DNA from: Comamonadaceae bacterium
Lineage (GTDB): Bacteria > Pseudomonadota > Gammaproteobacteria > Burkholderiales > Burkholderiaceae_C
Reading direction: 5' to 3'
Assembly (NCBI GenBank): GCA_012274225.1
Contig: JAAOZX010000117.1
Coordinates: 1 to 41,478 of the forward strand
DNA length: 41,478 bases
Shown: piece by piece, positions 9,693 to 18,656 of the stretch
Layout of the letters: each line of letters starts with the position of its first letter
Numbering within the stretch: position 1 is the stretch's first letter
Program-made: the position numbers and the translations under genes
Notes under the pieces: generated by a model
Databases searched by the model: none
Told to the model about the DNA's origin: nothing
Seen by the model: only the letters and a program-made list of their open reading frames with translations

Positions 9693-9715
9693 GGTGGGCA
9701 GTTGGGCTGCCCACC
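9693..9715. repeat. 9-bp inverted repeat
   Basis: GGTGGGCAG-TTGGG-CTGCCCACC (9693-9701 / 9707-9715). Confidence 0.8.
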
Positions 9716-9720
9716 TCGAA

Positions 9721-9750
9721 GACTGCGTGGAACTGCAGTGCAACGCAGTC
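9721..9750. repeat. 8-bp inverted repeat with internal palindrome ACTGCAGT
   Basis: GACTGCGT...ACGCAGTC (9721-9728 / 9743-9750). Confidence 0.75.
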
Positions 9751-9754
9751 TGGC

Positions 9755-10699
9755 TCATAGCGTCGCGGTCGGACCGTGCGGCAGCAACGACAGTGCCGCG
9801 GCTCCTTCATGGGTGACCTGTTCACCGAGGAAGTCGAGGAATCGCCGCACGGCGGGCACCAGTCCGCGCCGCGACGGAAACACCGCGTGCATCACCCCCG
9901 CCCGCGGTGCCCAGTCCGGCAGCACCTGTTCGAGCAGGCCTTGCTGCAATTCCCAGCCGCACATGTAGTCAGGCAATGCGCACATGCCGGTGCCCTGCAG
10001 CACGGCGAACTTGAGGGTGAGCAGGTCGTCGGCGGTGTAGCAGGGACTGTGCTGGAAGTCATGCTCGCGCCCGCCGGGCCCGAGCAGCCGCCAGCTGGCG
10101 CGGCCGTCGGCGGCCGACATCGCGACCGTGGACAGCCGCTGCAGGTCCTCGACCGAGCGCGGCCGGCCCTGGCGCTCCAGCTGGGCCGGGCTGGCAACCA
10201 GCAGGGCCTGGCTGTTGCCGAGGTTCTTCACGATCAGGCTGCCGCTGTCGTCGAGCGTGGGGCGCACCCGCAGCGCCACGTCCACGCCCTCCTGCACCAG
10301 GTCGACCACGCGATTGCTCACCTGCATGTCGATGCGCACCTGGGGGTGGCGGGCGAGGAAGACCGGGATCAGGTGGCCGATGGTCGACTGGGCCAGGGTC
10401 ACCGGACAGGTCACGCGGATGGTGCCGTGCGGCTCGCTTCGCACCAGCGCCACGTCTTCGGCTGCCGCCTCGGCCTCCTCCCGCACCGCCACGCAGTGCC
10501 GGTGGAACCGGTCGCCAGCCTCGGTCAGCGACAGCTTGCGGGTCGTGCGATGCAAGAGGCGCACCCCCAGCCGTTCTTCCAGCTCGGCGATGCGGCGCGA
10601 CAGCCGGGACTTGGGCAGGTTCAGGGCCCGCCCGGCCGCGGCAAAGCTGCCCCGGTCCACCACTTCCGCAAAGTAGAGCATGTCGTTGAGGTCCTGCAC
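9755..10699 (-). CDS. LysR family transcriptional regulator
   Basis: MQDLNDMLYFAEVVDRGSFAAAGRALNLPKSRLSRRIAELEERLGVRLLHRTTRKLSLTEAG: LysR HTH. Confidence 0.95.
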   Translation of the reverse strand: MQDLNDMLYFAEVVDRGSFAAAGRALNLPKSRLSRRIAELEERLGVRLLHRTTRKLSLTEAGDRFHRHCVAVREEAEAAAEDVALVRSEPHGTIRVTCPVTLAQSTIGHLIPVFLARHPQVRIDMQVSNRVVDLVQEGVDVALRVRPTLDDSGSLIVKNLGNSQALLVASPAQLERQGRPRSVEDLQRLSTVAMSAADGRASWRLLGPGGREHDFQHSPCYTADDLLTLKFAVLQGTGMCALPDYMCGWELQQGLLEQVLPDWAPRAGVMHAVFPSRRGLVPAVRRFLDFLGEQVTHEGAAALSLLPHGPTATL

Positions 10700-10823
10700 G
10701 GGGCTCCTTGATTGTCCTGCTGGCGAGACAATCTAACCCGTTTTTGCCGTCTTATCAATGATTGAGTCCTTCTCCACAATCTAATCTTCGGCTTAACCGC
10801 CAATCAACCTGGAGAACAAGCTC

Positions 10824-11465
10824 ATGAGACTGCTTCACATCGATTCCAGCGCCCTCGGCGTCAACTCGGTTTCGCGCCAGCTGACCGCGCGCATCGTGGC
10901 GCAGTGGCGTGCCGCCCATCCCGACCTCGTGGTCGAGTACCTCGACCTGGCCCAGGACGCCCCGTCACATCTCTCACTGGAGTCGCTGGGCTTTCGGTCT
11001 GCCCCCGGCGCCCAGGGCCAGACCGAAGTGCAGCGCCGTGAAAACGCAATCTCTGAAAAGCTGGTCAGCCAATTCGTGGCGGCCGACGTTGTCGTGCTCG
11101 GCGCGCCGATGTACAACTTCTCGGTGCCGAGCCAGCTCAAGGCGTGGATCGATCGAGTCGCCCAAGTGGGCCGCACCTTCAAGTACACCGAAACCGGCCC
11201 GCAGGGCCTGGCCGGCGGCAAAACCGTGATCGTCGCGTCCACCCGCGGCGGCGTCTATTCGACCAATCCGGCGCTGGCCGGACTGGATCACCAGGAGAGC
11301 TACCTGAAGACGGTGTTCGGCTTCTTCGGCATCACCGACGTGCAGTTCGTCCGGGCCGAGGGCGTGGCCATGGGCGACGCGGCGAAAGCCAAGGCGCTGG
11401 ACGCGGCCGTGGTGACGATCGAAGCGCTGGAGACCGAAGCGGCCGAGGCCGCGCTGGCCGCCTGA
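10824..11465 (+). CDS. azoR: FMN-dependent NADH-azoreductase
   Basis: [25 protein letters not shown]...[41 protein letters not shown]...ASTRGGVYS: AzoR family. Confidence 0.92.
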   Translation: MRLLHIDSSALGVNSVSRQLTARIVAQWRAAHPDLVVEYLDLAQDAPSHLSLESLGFRSAPGAQGQTEVQRRENAISEKLVSQFVAADVVVLGAPMYNFSVPSQLKAWIDRVAQVGRTFKYTETGPQGLAGGKTVIVASTRGGVYSTNPALAGLDHQESYLKTVFGFFGITDVQFVRAEGVAMGDAAKAKALDAAVVTIEALETEAAEAALAA

Positions 11466-11484
11466 GGGCCCTCGCTTCGCAACC

Positions 11485-11518
11485 AAACGGCCTGCTCATG
11501 CAGGCCGTTTTCGTTTTG
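11485..11518 (+). terminator. Rho-independent terminator after azoR
   Basis: AAACGGCCTGC-TCAT-GCAGGCCGTTTTCGTTTT. Confidence 0.85.
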
Positions 11519-11649
11519 CTTGCGCGTACCCCTGGTCGCGTCGATGGCGCGGCTTCGGCGAGGCTTGCGGGAATCTTGATAAAGTCGCGTCCGATATTTC
11601 ACTTGTTCCTCCGAACAAGCCAACTTCCAAATCACCTAAGAGGCGTCTC

Positions 11650-11922
11650 ATGGCCCGTACCGTCCAATGCATCAAGCTCGGCAAGGAAGCCGAAGGGCTC
11701 GATTTCCCGCCCTACCCCGGCGAACTGGGCAAGCGCATCTACCAGCAGGTCAGCAAGCAGGCCTGGGCCGACTGGCTCAAGCACCAGACCATGCTGGTCA
11801 ATGAGAACCGGCTGAACCTGGCCGACCAGCGGGCGCGCCAGTACCTGGCGCGGCAGATGGAGAACCATTTCTTCGGCACCGGCGCCGACGCGGCGGCCGG
11901 CTATGTGCCACCCAGCGAATAG
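11650..11922 (+). CDS. yggX: Oxidative damage protection / Fe(2+)-trafficking protein YggX
   Basis: [57 protein letters not shown]: YggX hallmark. Confidence 0.96.
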   Translation: MARTVQCIKLGKEAEGLDFPPYPGELGKRIYQQVSKQAWADWLKHQTMLVNENRLNLADQRARQYLARQMENHFFGTGADAAAGYVPPSE

Positions 11923-11936
11923 CGCGATGCCGCCCC

Positions 11937-13766
11937 ATGCCTGAAATCGTCGAGTGGCAGCCGGATGGAACGCCGCGCAGCCCTCGCTTTCAGGACATCT
12001 ATCGCTCCATGACCGGCGGCCTCGAGCAGGCCCGCCATGTGTTCCTGCGCGGCTGCGACCTGCCGGGCGACTGGGCGCGCCAGCCGCAATGGCGCATCCT
12101 GGAGACCGGCTTCGGCCTGGGCCTGAACTTCCTGGCCACCTGGCGGGCCTGGAAGGACGACCCGCAGCGCCCCCGAATACTGCATTTCGCCTCGGTCGAA
12201 GCCTGGCCGGTCGCCGCCGCCGACCTGCTGCGAAGCGCCCAGCCTTATCCGGAGCTGCAGCCGCTGGCCGTGCAACTTGGCGCGCAATGGTTCGGGCTGA
12301 TGCCAGGGGTGCACCGCCTGGTGTTCGAAGAAGGCCGGGTGCTGCTCACCCTGTACCTGCGCGATGTGAAGCAAGCGCTGCGGGAACGCAGCTTCCACGC
12401 CGATTCGATTTTCCTGGACGGCTTCGACCCGCCGAACAACCCGGCGATGTGGGACCTGCATACCCTCAAGGCGGTAGCGCGTCATTGCCGCCGCGGCACC
12501 CGCCTGGCCACCTGGACGGTGGCCGGCGATGTGCGTCGCGAGCTGACGCAATGCGGTTTCGTCGTCGAAAAAGCCAATGGGCTGGCACCCAAGCGCCATT
12601 GCCTTCAGGCGGTGTTCGATCCAGCCTGGGAGCCCCGCGGCAGCAAGCCGATAGCCGCCATCACGCCGTGCCGCTGTGTCATTGTTGGCGCGGGACTCGC
12701 CGGAGCGGCCGTGGCGGCCAGCCTGGCGCGGCGCGGATGGCAGGTCACCGTGCTCGACGCCTGGGCTGGCGCCGCCGCCGCCGCCTCGGCGCTACCGGTG
12801 GGCTTGCTGGCACCTCACTACTCGCCCGACGACAGCCTGCTGTCGCGCCTCACCCGCAGCGGCGTGCGCGCTACCTTGCAGCAATGCCGGATGCTGTTGC
12901 CGGAGGGAGAGGAATGGCGTGGCACCGGCACACTGGAGGATCGTTCGAGCAATCCGCATAGCCTCGCAGCGGAGGTGCCCGGGAACCAGCGGCCCTGGAG
13001 CCGCGCCGCCGACCCGGAGCAGCTGGCGCAGGCCGGCTTGCCGCAGGCCACCCCCGCCATCTGGCACGAACAAGCAGCCTGGATCAAGCCGGCGGCGCTG
13101 GTGCGAGCCTGGCTGGCGCAAATCGGAATCGTCCGCCAAGGTTCGACGACAGTGGCCCGCCTGACGCGAGGGCCGGACGGCTGGGAACTTGCGAACGCGG
13201 GTGGCGACGTGGTGGCGAGCGCCGATCTGGTCGTGCTCGCCGCGGCACACGGGACCGTCAGGCTGCTTGGGGACGCCTTGCCGCTGCAGCCGGTGCGCGG
13301 CCAAGTGTCCTGGGGGCCCCACTCTCCCGAGCAGGCACTGCCGGCTTTCCCCGTGCACGGCAACGGCCACTTCATCCCGGGCGTTCCACTGCCGGACGGC
13401 CTTGCGTGGTTCTGCGGCTCGACCTACGAGCGCGGCGACACCGATCGCTCGGAACGGGCGCAGGACCACAGCGCCAACCTGGCGAGGCTCGGCGCCCTGT
13501 TGCCCGCGATCGCACAGCAGCTGGCCCCGGCGTTCGCCAACGGCGAAGTACGCGCCTGGACCGGCGTGCGCTGCGTTTCCGCTGATCGACGGCCGTTCCT
13601 GGGCGAGGTGCAACCGGGTCTGTGGGTCAGCACCGCGATGGGGTCGCGCGGGCTGACCTTCGCTGCATTGTGTGCCGAGCTGCTGGCGGCCCGGCTGCAC
13701 GGCGAGCCGCTGCCGCTGGAGCGGCGCCTGGCCCAGGCGCTCGATACCGAGCGCCACCGCAGCTAG
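11937..13766 (+). CDS. mnmC: Bifunctional tRNA (mnm5s2U) methyltransferase / FAD-dependent oxidoreductase MnmC
   Basis: FLRGCDLPGDW...LETGFGLGLNFLATW... FLDGFDPPNNPAMWD...; second domain with FAD motif CVIVGAGLAGAAVAASLARRGWQVTVLD. Confidence 0.95.
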   Translation: MPEIVEWQPDGTPRSPRFQDIYRSMTGGLEQARHVFLRGCDLPGDWARQPQWRILETGFGLGLNFLATWRAWKDDPQRPRILHFASVEAWPVAAADLLRSAQPYPELQPLAVQLGAQWFGLMPGVHRLVFEEGRVLLTLYLRDVKQALRERSFHADSIFLDGFDPPNNPAMWDLHTLKAVARHCRRGTRLATWTVAGDVRRELTQCGFVVEKANGLAPKRHCLQAVFDPAWEPRGSKPIAAITPCRCVIVGAGLAGAAVAASLARRGWQVTVLDAWAGAAAAASALPVGLLAPHYSPDDSLLSRLTRSGVRATLQQCRMLLPEGEEWRGTGTLEDRSSNPHSLAAEVPGNQRPWSRAADPEQLAQAGLPQATPAIWHEQAAWIKPAALVRAWLAQIGIVRQGSTTVARLTRGPDGWELANAGGDVVASADLVVLAAAHGTVRLLGDALPLQPVRGQVSWGPHSPEQALPAFPVHGNGHFIPGVPLPDGLAWFCGSTYERGDTDRSERAQDHSANLARLGALLPAIAQQLAPAFANGEVRAWTGVRCVSADRRPFLGEVQPGLWVSTAMGSRGLTFAALCAELLAARLHGEPLPLERRLAQALDTERHRS

Positions 13767-14566
13767 CGCGGATGTCGGGCTGGCAGCAGGCCGAAGTGGC
13801 TGGCGCGGCGGCGCCCCACCTTTTCCAGCGCGCTACGCAAGGTGGCCGGTTGCGGCGGGTTGCCGAGCATGACCGCAGCCCCGCCCCAGCGAGCCCGGAT
13901 CCGCTCGACCAGTGACGGGCTGGCCTTGGTGGCGATCAGATGGGCAATGGCCGGCCGCTCCGCATGCAGTGCCCGCAACAACGTCCAGCCATCCACGTCG
14001 GGCAGGCCGAAGTCCACCAGGGCCACGCAATACGGGTTGGCGCGGGCCATTTCGAGCGCCTCGGCACCGGTTTGCGCCTCGTCGACCTGGGTCAGTTCGG
14101 CCAGGGCCAGCCGGGCGCGCAGGTAGAGGCGCTGGTTGCGGTCTCCGCTGGCGATCAGCGCGCGCAACGGCGGTGAAGCGTCCCACCCTGGCGCTGCGGG
14201 CGGCAGGGTCAGGGGGGCGTCGTCGAAGTCCAGGTCGAGGTCGAGTGAGCCGGGCGGCATGAACAATTCGTCCATGGCCTGGATCACGTCGGGCCAGAGC
14301 AGCGGTCGTTCGAACGAGCGCCAGCTGCTGGCGGGGGCGACCGAGCCGATCCAGATCAACTTGAGGGCCTTGTCGGCAGGCCCCAGGTCGCGTTGCGCCG
14401 CTTCGCTGCGGCCGTCGACCAGTGCCAGCCGGGGCGGCTCCGGGGCCTGAGGATCCCAGAGCGAGTAGACCGTCTCGCGCTGCTCGGAGAGGCGGAACAA
14501 CGTATTCAGGGCATGGCGCTCTGCCGGGGAGAAACCCAGGACCTTGACGAAGACGCGCAGAGCCAT
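13763..14566 (-). CDS. Two-domain receiver-like response regulator protein, no recognisable output domain
   Basis: ATG at 14566; MALRVFVKVLGFSPAERHALNTLF...; C-terminal half LRALIASGDRNQRLYLRARL...CVALVDFGLPDVDGWTLLRAL...LIATKASPSL. Confidence 0.8.
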   Translation of the reverse strand: MALRVFVKVLGFSPAERHALNTLFRLSEQRETVYSLWDPQAPEPPRLALVDGRSEAAQRDLGPADKALKLIWIGSVAPASSWRSFERPLLWPDVIQAMDELFMPPGSLDLDLDFDDAPLTLPPAAPGWDASPPLRALIASGDRNQRLYLRARLALAELTQVDEAQTGAEALEMARANPYCVALVDFGLPDVDGWTLLRALHAERPAIAHLIATKASPSLVERIRARWGGAAVMLGNPPQPATLRSALEKVGRRRASHFGLLPARHPR

Positions 14567-14682
14567 GGTTGGAAAGTTGAGCTGTCGCCGGATTATGGGC
14601 CTTTGCATCGCAGGGCCCAAGCGATTCTTGTCCCGACTGCATTGGCGCGCAATCCCGTCAAATCCCGCGCCGTTGCTGGCGC

Positions 14683-14700
14683 ATAAGCTTATTCGCATAA
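14683..14700. promoter_or_regulatory. Candidate CysB-type operator upstream of cysI (overlapping dyads)
   Basis: ATAAGCTTAT (14683-14692) overlapping TTAT-TCGC-ATAA (14689-14700), about 60 bp 5' of cysI. Confidence 0.4.
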
Positions 14701-14756
14701 AGTGCGAACAAAAAAGTAGTTGGGACTGATAAGCGGCCCTTTTAGAGTGGCGCTCG

Positions 14757-16583
14757 ATGTACCAATACACCGACTTCGACAAGCAGTTCATCCGGCAGCG
14801 GGCGGCCCAGTACCGCGACCAGCTGGAGCGCAACCTGGCCGGCCAGCTCGGCGACGACGAGTTCCGTCCGCTGCGCCTCCAAAACGGCTGGTACATCCAG
14901 CGTTATGCGCCGATGCTGCGCATCGCGGTGCCCTACGGCGAGGTCTCCAGCACCCAGTTGCGGGTCCTGGCCCGCATCGCCCGCCAATACGACCAGCCCA
15001 CCGCCGAGATCTTCCGTGACGCCCAGGCCAGGCAGGCTGCGCTCGGCCCGGTGCCGGTGGCCGGCGGCGGCTTTGTCGCGTCCAGGCTGAAGGTCGGCTA
15101 CGGCCACTTCACCACCCGCCAGAACGTGCAGTTCAACTGGATTCCGCTGGTCAAGAGCGCCGACGTGATGGAGCTGCTGGCCAGCGTGAACATGCACGGC
15201 ATCCAGACCAGCGGCAACTGCATCCGCAACATCACGACCGAGGAGCGCGCCGGCATCGCCGTCGACGAGATCGCCGACCCGCGGCCCTTCTGCGAAATCC
15301 TGCGGCAATGGAGCACCCTGCATCCGGAGTTCGCCTTTCTCCCGCGCAAGTTCAAGGTCGCCGTGAACGGCTCGCGCGAAGACCGCGCCGCCATCGGCTG
15401 GTACGACGTCGGCCTGCAGCTGTTGCGCAATGAAGCCAGTGAGCTGGGCTTCAAGGTGCTGGTGGGCGGCGGCATGGGCCGCACACCGATCATCGGCACC
15501 GTCGTGCGCGAGTTCCTGCCCTGGAACCAGTTGATGAATTACCTCGAAGCGGTGATCCGTGTCTACAACCGCTACGGCCGGCGCGACAACGCCTGGAAGG
15601 CGCGCATCAAGATCCTGGTGAAGGCCGAAGGCCAGCGCTACATCGACCAGGTGGAAGCCGAATACCGGCAGATCGTCGAAATTGACGGCGCGCCGCATAC
15701 CATCAGCCAGGCCGAACTCGACCGCGTCGCCGCTTCTTTCGTTCCGCCGACGCTGGGTGAGCGCCGCGAGCGCAGGGGCGCCGACGCGAATCTGCACGAA
15801 ATCCTGCGCAGCGCGGCGCAGGCCGACCCGGAGTACAGCCGATGGCTGCGGCGCAACGTGGCGGCCCACAAGAATCCCGAGCTGCGCGCGGTGACGCTGT
15901 CGTTCAAGCGACTGGGCCAGGCGCCCGGCGACGCCACCGGCGACCAGCTCGACATCGCGGCCAATCTGGCCGAGCGCTTCTCCGCCGGCGAAGCCCGCAC
16001 CACCCACGAGCAGAACCTGCTGCTGCCCTGGGTGCACCAGGATGACCTGCCCGAGCTGTGGAACGCCGCGCGCAAGGCCGGCCTGGCCAAGCCCAACATC
16101 GGCCTGCTTACCGACCTGATTGCCTGCCCCGGCGGGGATTTCTGCTCGCTGGCCAATGCCCGTTCGCTGCCGATCGCCGAGGCCATCAGCCAGCGCTACC
16201 AGGACCTGGACGAACTGCACGACATCGGCGAGATCGACCTGCACATCAGCGGTTGTATTAATTCGTGCGGCCATCACCACAGCGGCCACATCGGCATCCT
16301 GGGCGTCGACAAGGACGGCAAGGAGTGGTACCAGGTCACGCTGGGCGGGGCCGACGGATCGAATCTCTCCGGCGTTGCAACGCCGGGCAAGGTGGTCGGC
16401 CCTTCGTTCTCGGCAGCGGAAATACCGGAAGTGGTCGAGGCCGTGCTGGAAACCTACCGGCGTGAGCGCCGGAGCGCGGGCGACCGGTCCGAGACCTTCA
16501 TCACCACGTTGCGCCGCGTCGGGATCGAGCCATTCAAGGCCGCTGCCAACGCCGCCCGTCTCACCGAGAAGCTGGAGGCGTGA
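14757..16583 (+). CDS. cysI: Sulfite reductase hemoprotein (nitrite/sulfite reductase family)
   Basis: GYGHFTTRQNVQFNWIPL, TSGNCIRNITTEE, CPGGDFCSLA, HISGCINSCGHHHSGHIGILG siroheme/4Fe-4S motifs. Confidence 0.94.
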   Translation: MYQYTDFDKQFIRQRAAQYRDQLERNLAGQLGDDEFRPLRLQNGWYIQRYAPMLRIAVPYGEVSSTQLRVLARIARQYDQPTAEIFRDAQARQAALGPVPVAGGGFVASRLKVGYGHFTTRQNVQFNWIPLVKSADVMELLASVNMHGIQTSGNCIRNITTEERAGIAVDEIADPRPFCEILRQWSTLHPEFAFLPRKFKVAVNGSREDRAAIGWYDVGLQLLRNEASELGFKVLVGGGMGRTPIIGTVVREFLPWNQLMNYLEAVIRVYNRYGRRDNAWKARIKILVKAEGQRYIDQVEAEYRQIVEIDGAPHTISQAELDRVAASFVPPTLGERRERRGADANLHEILRSAAQADPEYSRWLRRNVAAHKNPELRAVTLSFKRLGQAPGDATGDQLDIAANLAERFSAGEARTTHEQNLLLPWVHQDDLPELWNAARKAGLAKPNIGLLTDLIACPGGDFCSLANARSLPIAEAISQRYQDLDELHDIGEIDLHISGCINSCGHHHSGHIGILGVDKDGKEWYQVTLGGADGSNLSGVATPGKVVGPSFSAAEIPEVVEAVLETYRRERRSAGDRSETFITTLRRVGIEPFKAAANAARLTEKLEA

Positions 16584-16972
16584 TGAAAGAATTTGAATTG
16601 ATCACGCCGGCAGCAGCCCCGTCGCCGGCCGAACCGCTGAAAGTCCTGCAACTGGCCAACGACGCCGACCCGTTGGCCGTCGAGATCGCCGGGGTCGGGC
16701 GCATCGAGCTGCAATTTCCCAAGTTCAGCGACGGCCGCGCCTTCAGCCAGGCCATCCTGCTGCGCCGGCGGCTCGGTTTCGCCGGCGACCTGCGTGCCAC
16801 CGGCGACGTGCTGGTCGACCAGCTGGTGCAGATGCGGCGCAGCGGCTTTTCCAGCGCGGTACTGCGCGCCGACCAGGACGCGGCCCACGCCCGGCGCCAG
16901 TTCGAGCGCTATCCGGCCTTCTACCAGGGCGACGCGCTCGACGCCCGCCCGCTGTTTCGCAAGGCGGCGTGA
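16583..16972 (+). CDS. DUF934 family protein (sulfur assimilation operon)
   Basis: FPKFSDGRAFSQAILLRRRLGFAGDLRATGDVLVDQLVQMRRSGF; between cysI and cysH with overlapping TGATG. Confidence 0.9.
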   Translation: MKEFELITPAAAPSPAEPLKVLQLANDADPLAVEIAGVGRIELQFPKFSDGRAFSQAILLRRRLGFAGDLRATGDVLVDQLVQMRRSGFSSAVLRADQDAAHARRQFERYPAFYQGDALDARPLFRKAA

Positions 16973-17706
16973 TGGGCGCCGTTGAATTGCACGCGCGGGC
17001 CTCCGCGGATTTCGACGCGAGACTGGCCGAGACCAGGGCGCTGTTGCGGCGCGCCGCCACCGAGTTTTCGCCGGTGACGCAGGCCTCCAGCCTGGGCGCC
17101 GAGGACGTGGTGATCACGCACCTGATCAACAGCCTGCAACTGGATATCCCGGTGTTCGTGCTGGACACCGGCATGCTGCATCCGCAGACGCTGCAACTGC
17201 TGGCCCGCACCCGGGCCACTTCGCGCGCACCGGTCACCGTTTACCGGCCCCGCGATGAAGCCGTGATCCGGTTCGTGCAGCGCGAGGGCAAGGACCCGAT
17301 GTACAAGAGCGTGGATCTGCGCAAGGCCTGCTGCCATATCCGCAAGGTCGAACCGCTGGAGCGCGCCCTGGCCGGACAGCGCGCCTGGATCACCGGCCTT
17401 CGGCGCGAGCAGTCGAACGCGCGGGCCGAGGTGCCGCTCGCCGACGAAGGCGCCGAACGCGCCAAATTCAACCCCCTGGCCAACTGGTCCTGGGGCGACG
17501 TCTGGCACTACATCGCCGCGCACGGAGTCGACTACAACCCGCTGCACGACCAGTTCTACCCCAGCGTCGGCTGCGCGCCCTGCACCCGCGCGATATCCCT
17601 GGGAGAGGATTTCCGCGCAGGACGGTGGTGGTGGGAAAGCAGCGACCTCAAGGAGTGCGGCTTGCATGTGAAGAGCAACGATTCCAAGGAAAAGGTTTCT
17701 GCATGA
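16972..17706 (+). CDS. cysH: Phosphoadenylyl/adenylyl-sulfate reductase
   Basis: ASSLGAEDVVITHLI...VFVLDTGMLHPQT...KACCHIRKVEPL...TGLRREQS...HDQFYPSVGCAPCTRA. Confidence 0.94.
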   Translation: MGAVELHARASADFDARLAETRALLRRAATEFSPVTQASSLGAEDVVITHLINSLQLDIPVFVLDTGMLHPQTLQLLARTRATSRAPVTVYRPRDEAVIRFVQREGKDPMYKSVDLRKACCHIRKVEPLERALAGQRAWITGLRREQSNARAEVPLADEGAERAKFNPLANWSWGDVWHYIAAHGVDYNPLHDQFYPSVGCAPCTRAISLGEDFRAGRWWWESSDLKECGLHVKSNDSKEKVSA

Positions 17707-18656
17707 ACGCCCGCGCCGAACCCCATTTGCTGGGCCAACTGAGCAATCTCCACCTCGATGCGCTCGAGGAGGAAGCGATCTTCGTGCTGCGCGAAGTGGC
17801 TGCGGCCTTCGAGCGCCCCACCCTGCTGTTCTCGGGGGGCAAGGATTCGCTGGTGCTGCTCAAGCTCGCAGAAAAGGCTTTCGTGGGTGATGGACGCGGC
17901 TGCGGTGCGGGCCGCATCCCCTATCCGCTGTTGATGATCGACACCGGCCACAACTTCGACGAGGTCACCGCGTTCCGCGACTTCAGGGCGAAGGAGCTTG
18001 GCGCCGAGCTGATCGTGCGCAGCGTCGAGGATTCCATCCGGCGCGGCACGGTGCGGCTGGCGCATCCGGGTGAGTCGCGCAACGTGCACCAGTCGGTGTC
18101 CCTGCTGGAGGCGATCGAGGAATTCCGCTTCGACGCGCTGATCGGCGGCGCCCGCCGCGACGAGGAAAAGGCGCGCGCCAAGGAGCGCATCTTTTCCCAC
18201 CGCGACAGCTTCGGCCAGTGGCAGCCCAAGGCGCAGAGGCCCGAACTCTGGACTCTGTTCAACACCCGGCTGCAACCGAACGAGCACTTCCGGGTCTTCC
18301 CGATCTCCAACTGGACCGAGCTGGACGTGTGGCAGTACATCGAGCGCGAGCGCATCGCCCTGCCCTCGATCTATTACGCGCATCGCCGCCAGGTGGTGGA
18401 ACGCAAGGGGCTGCTGGTGCCGGTCACCCCGCTCACGCCGCCGCGCGGCAACGAGGAGGTGGTCACGCGCACGGTGCGCTTTCGCACCGTCGGCGACATC
18501 ACCTGCACCTGCCCGGTGGAGAGCTCGGCGGCCAACGCCGCCGAAGTCGTGGTGGAGACGCTGACGGTGGAAGTCAGCGAGCGTGGCGCCACCCGGATGG
18601 ACGACAAGACTTCGGACGCCTCGATGGAAAAGCGCAAGAAGGACGGTTATTTCTGA
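17703..18656 (+). CDS. cysD: Sulfate adenylyltransferase subunit 2
   Basis: PTLLFSGGKDSLVLLKLAEKAF...DTGHNFDEVTAFRD...GGARRDEEKARAKERIFS. Confidence 0.96.
   Translation: MNARAEPHLLGQLSNLHLDALEEEAIFVLREVAAAFERPTLLFSGGKDSLVLLKLAEKAFVGDGRGCGAGRIPYPLLMIDTGHNFDEVTAFRDFRAKELGAELIVRSVEDSIRRGTVRLAHPGESRNVHQSVSLLEAIEEFRFDALIGGARRDEEKARAKERIFSHRDSFGQWQPKAQRPELWTLFNTRLQPNEHFRVFPISNWTELDVWQYIERERIALPSIYYAHRRQVVERKGLLVPVTPLTPPRGNEEVVTRTVRFRTVGDITCTCPVESSAANAAEVVVETLTVEVSERGATRMDDKTSDASMEKRKKDGYF

Noticed and set aside
14742-16289. 515-aa minus ORF opposite cysI
   Set aside because: Shadow ORF; sulfite reductase motifs are on the plus strand.
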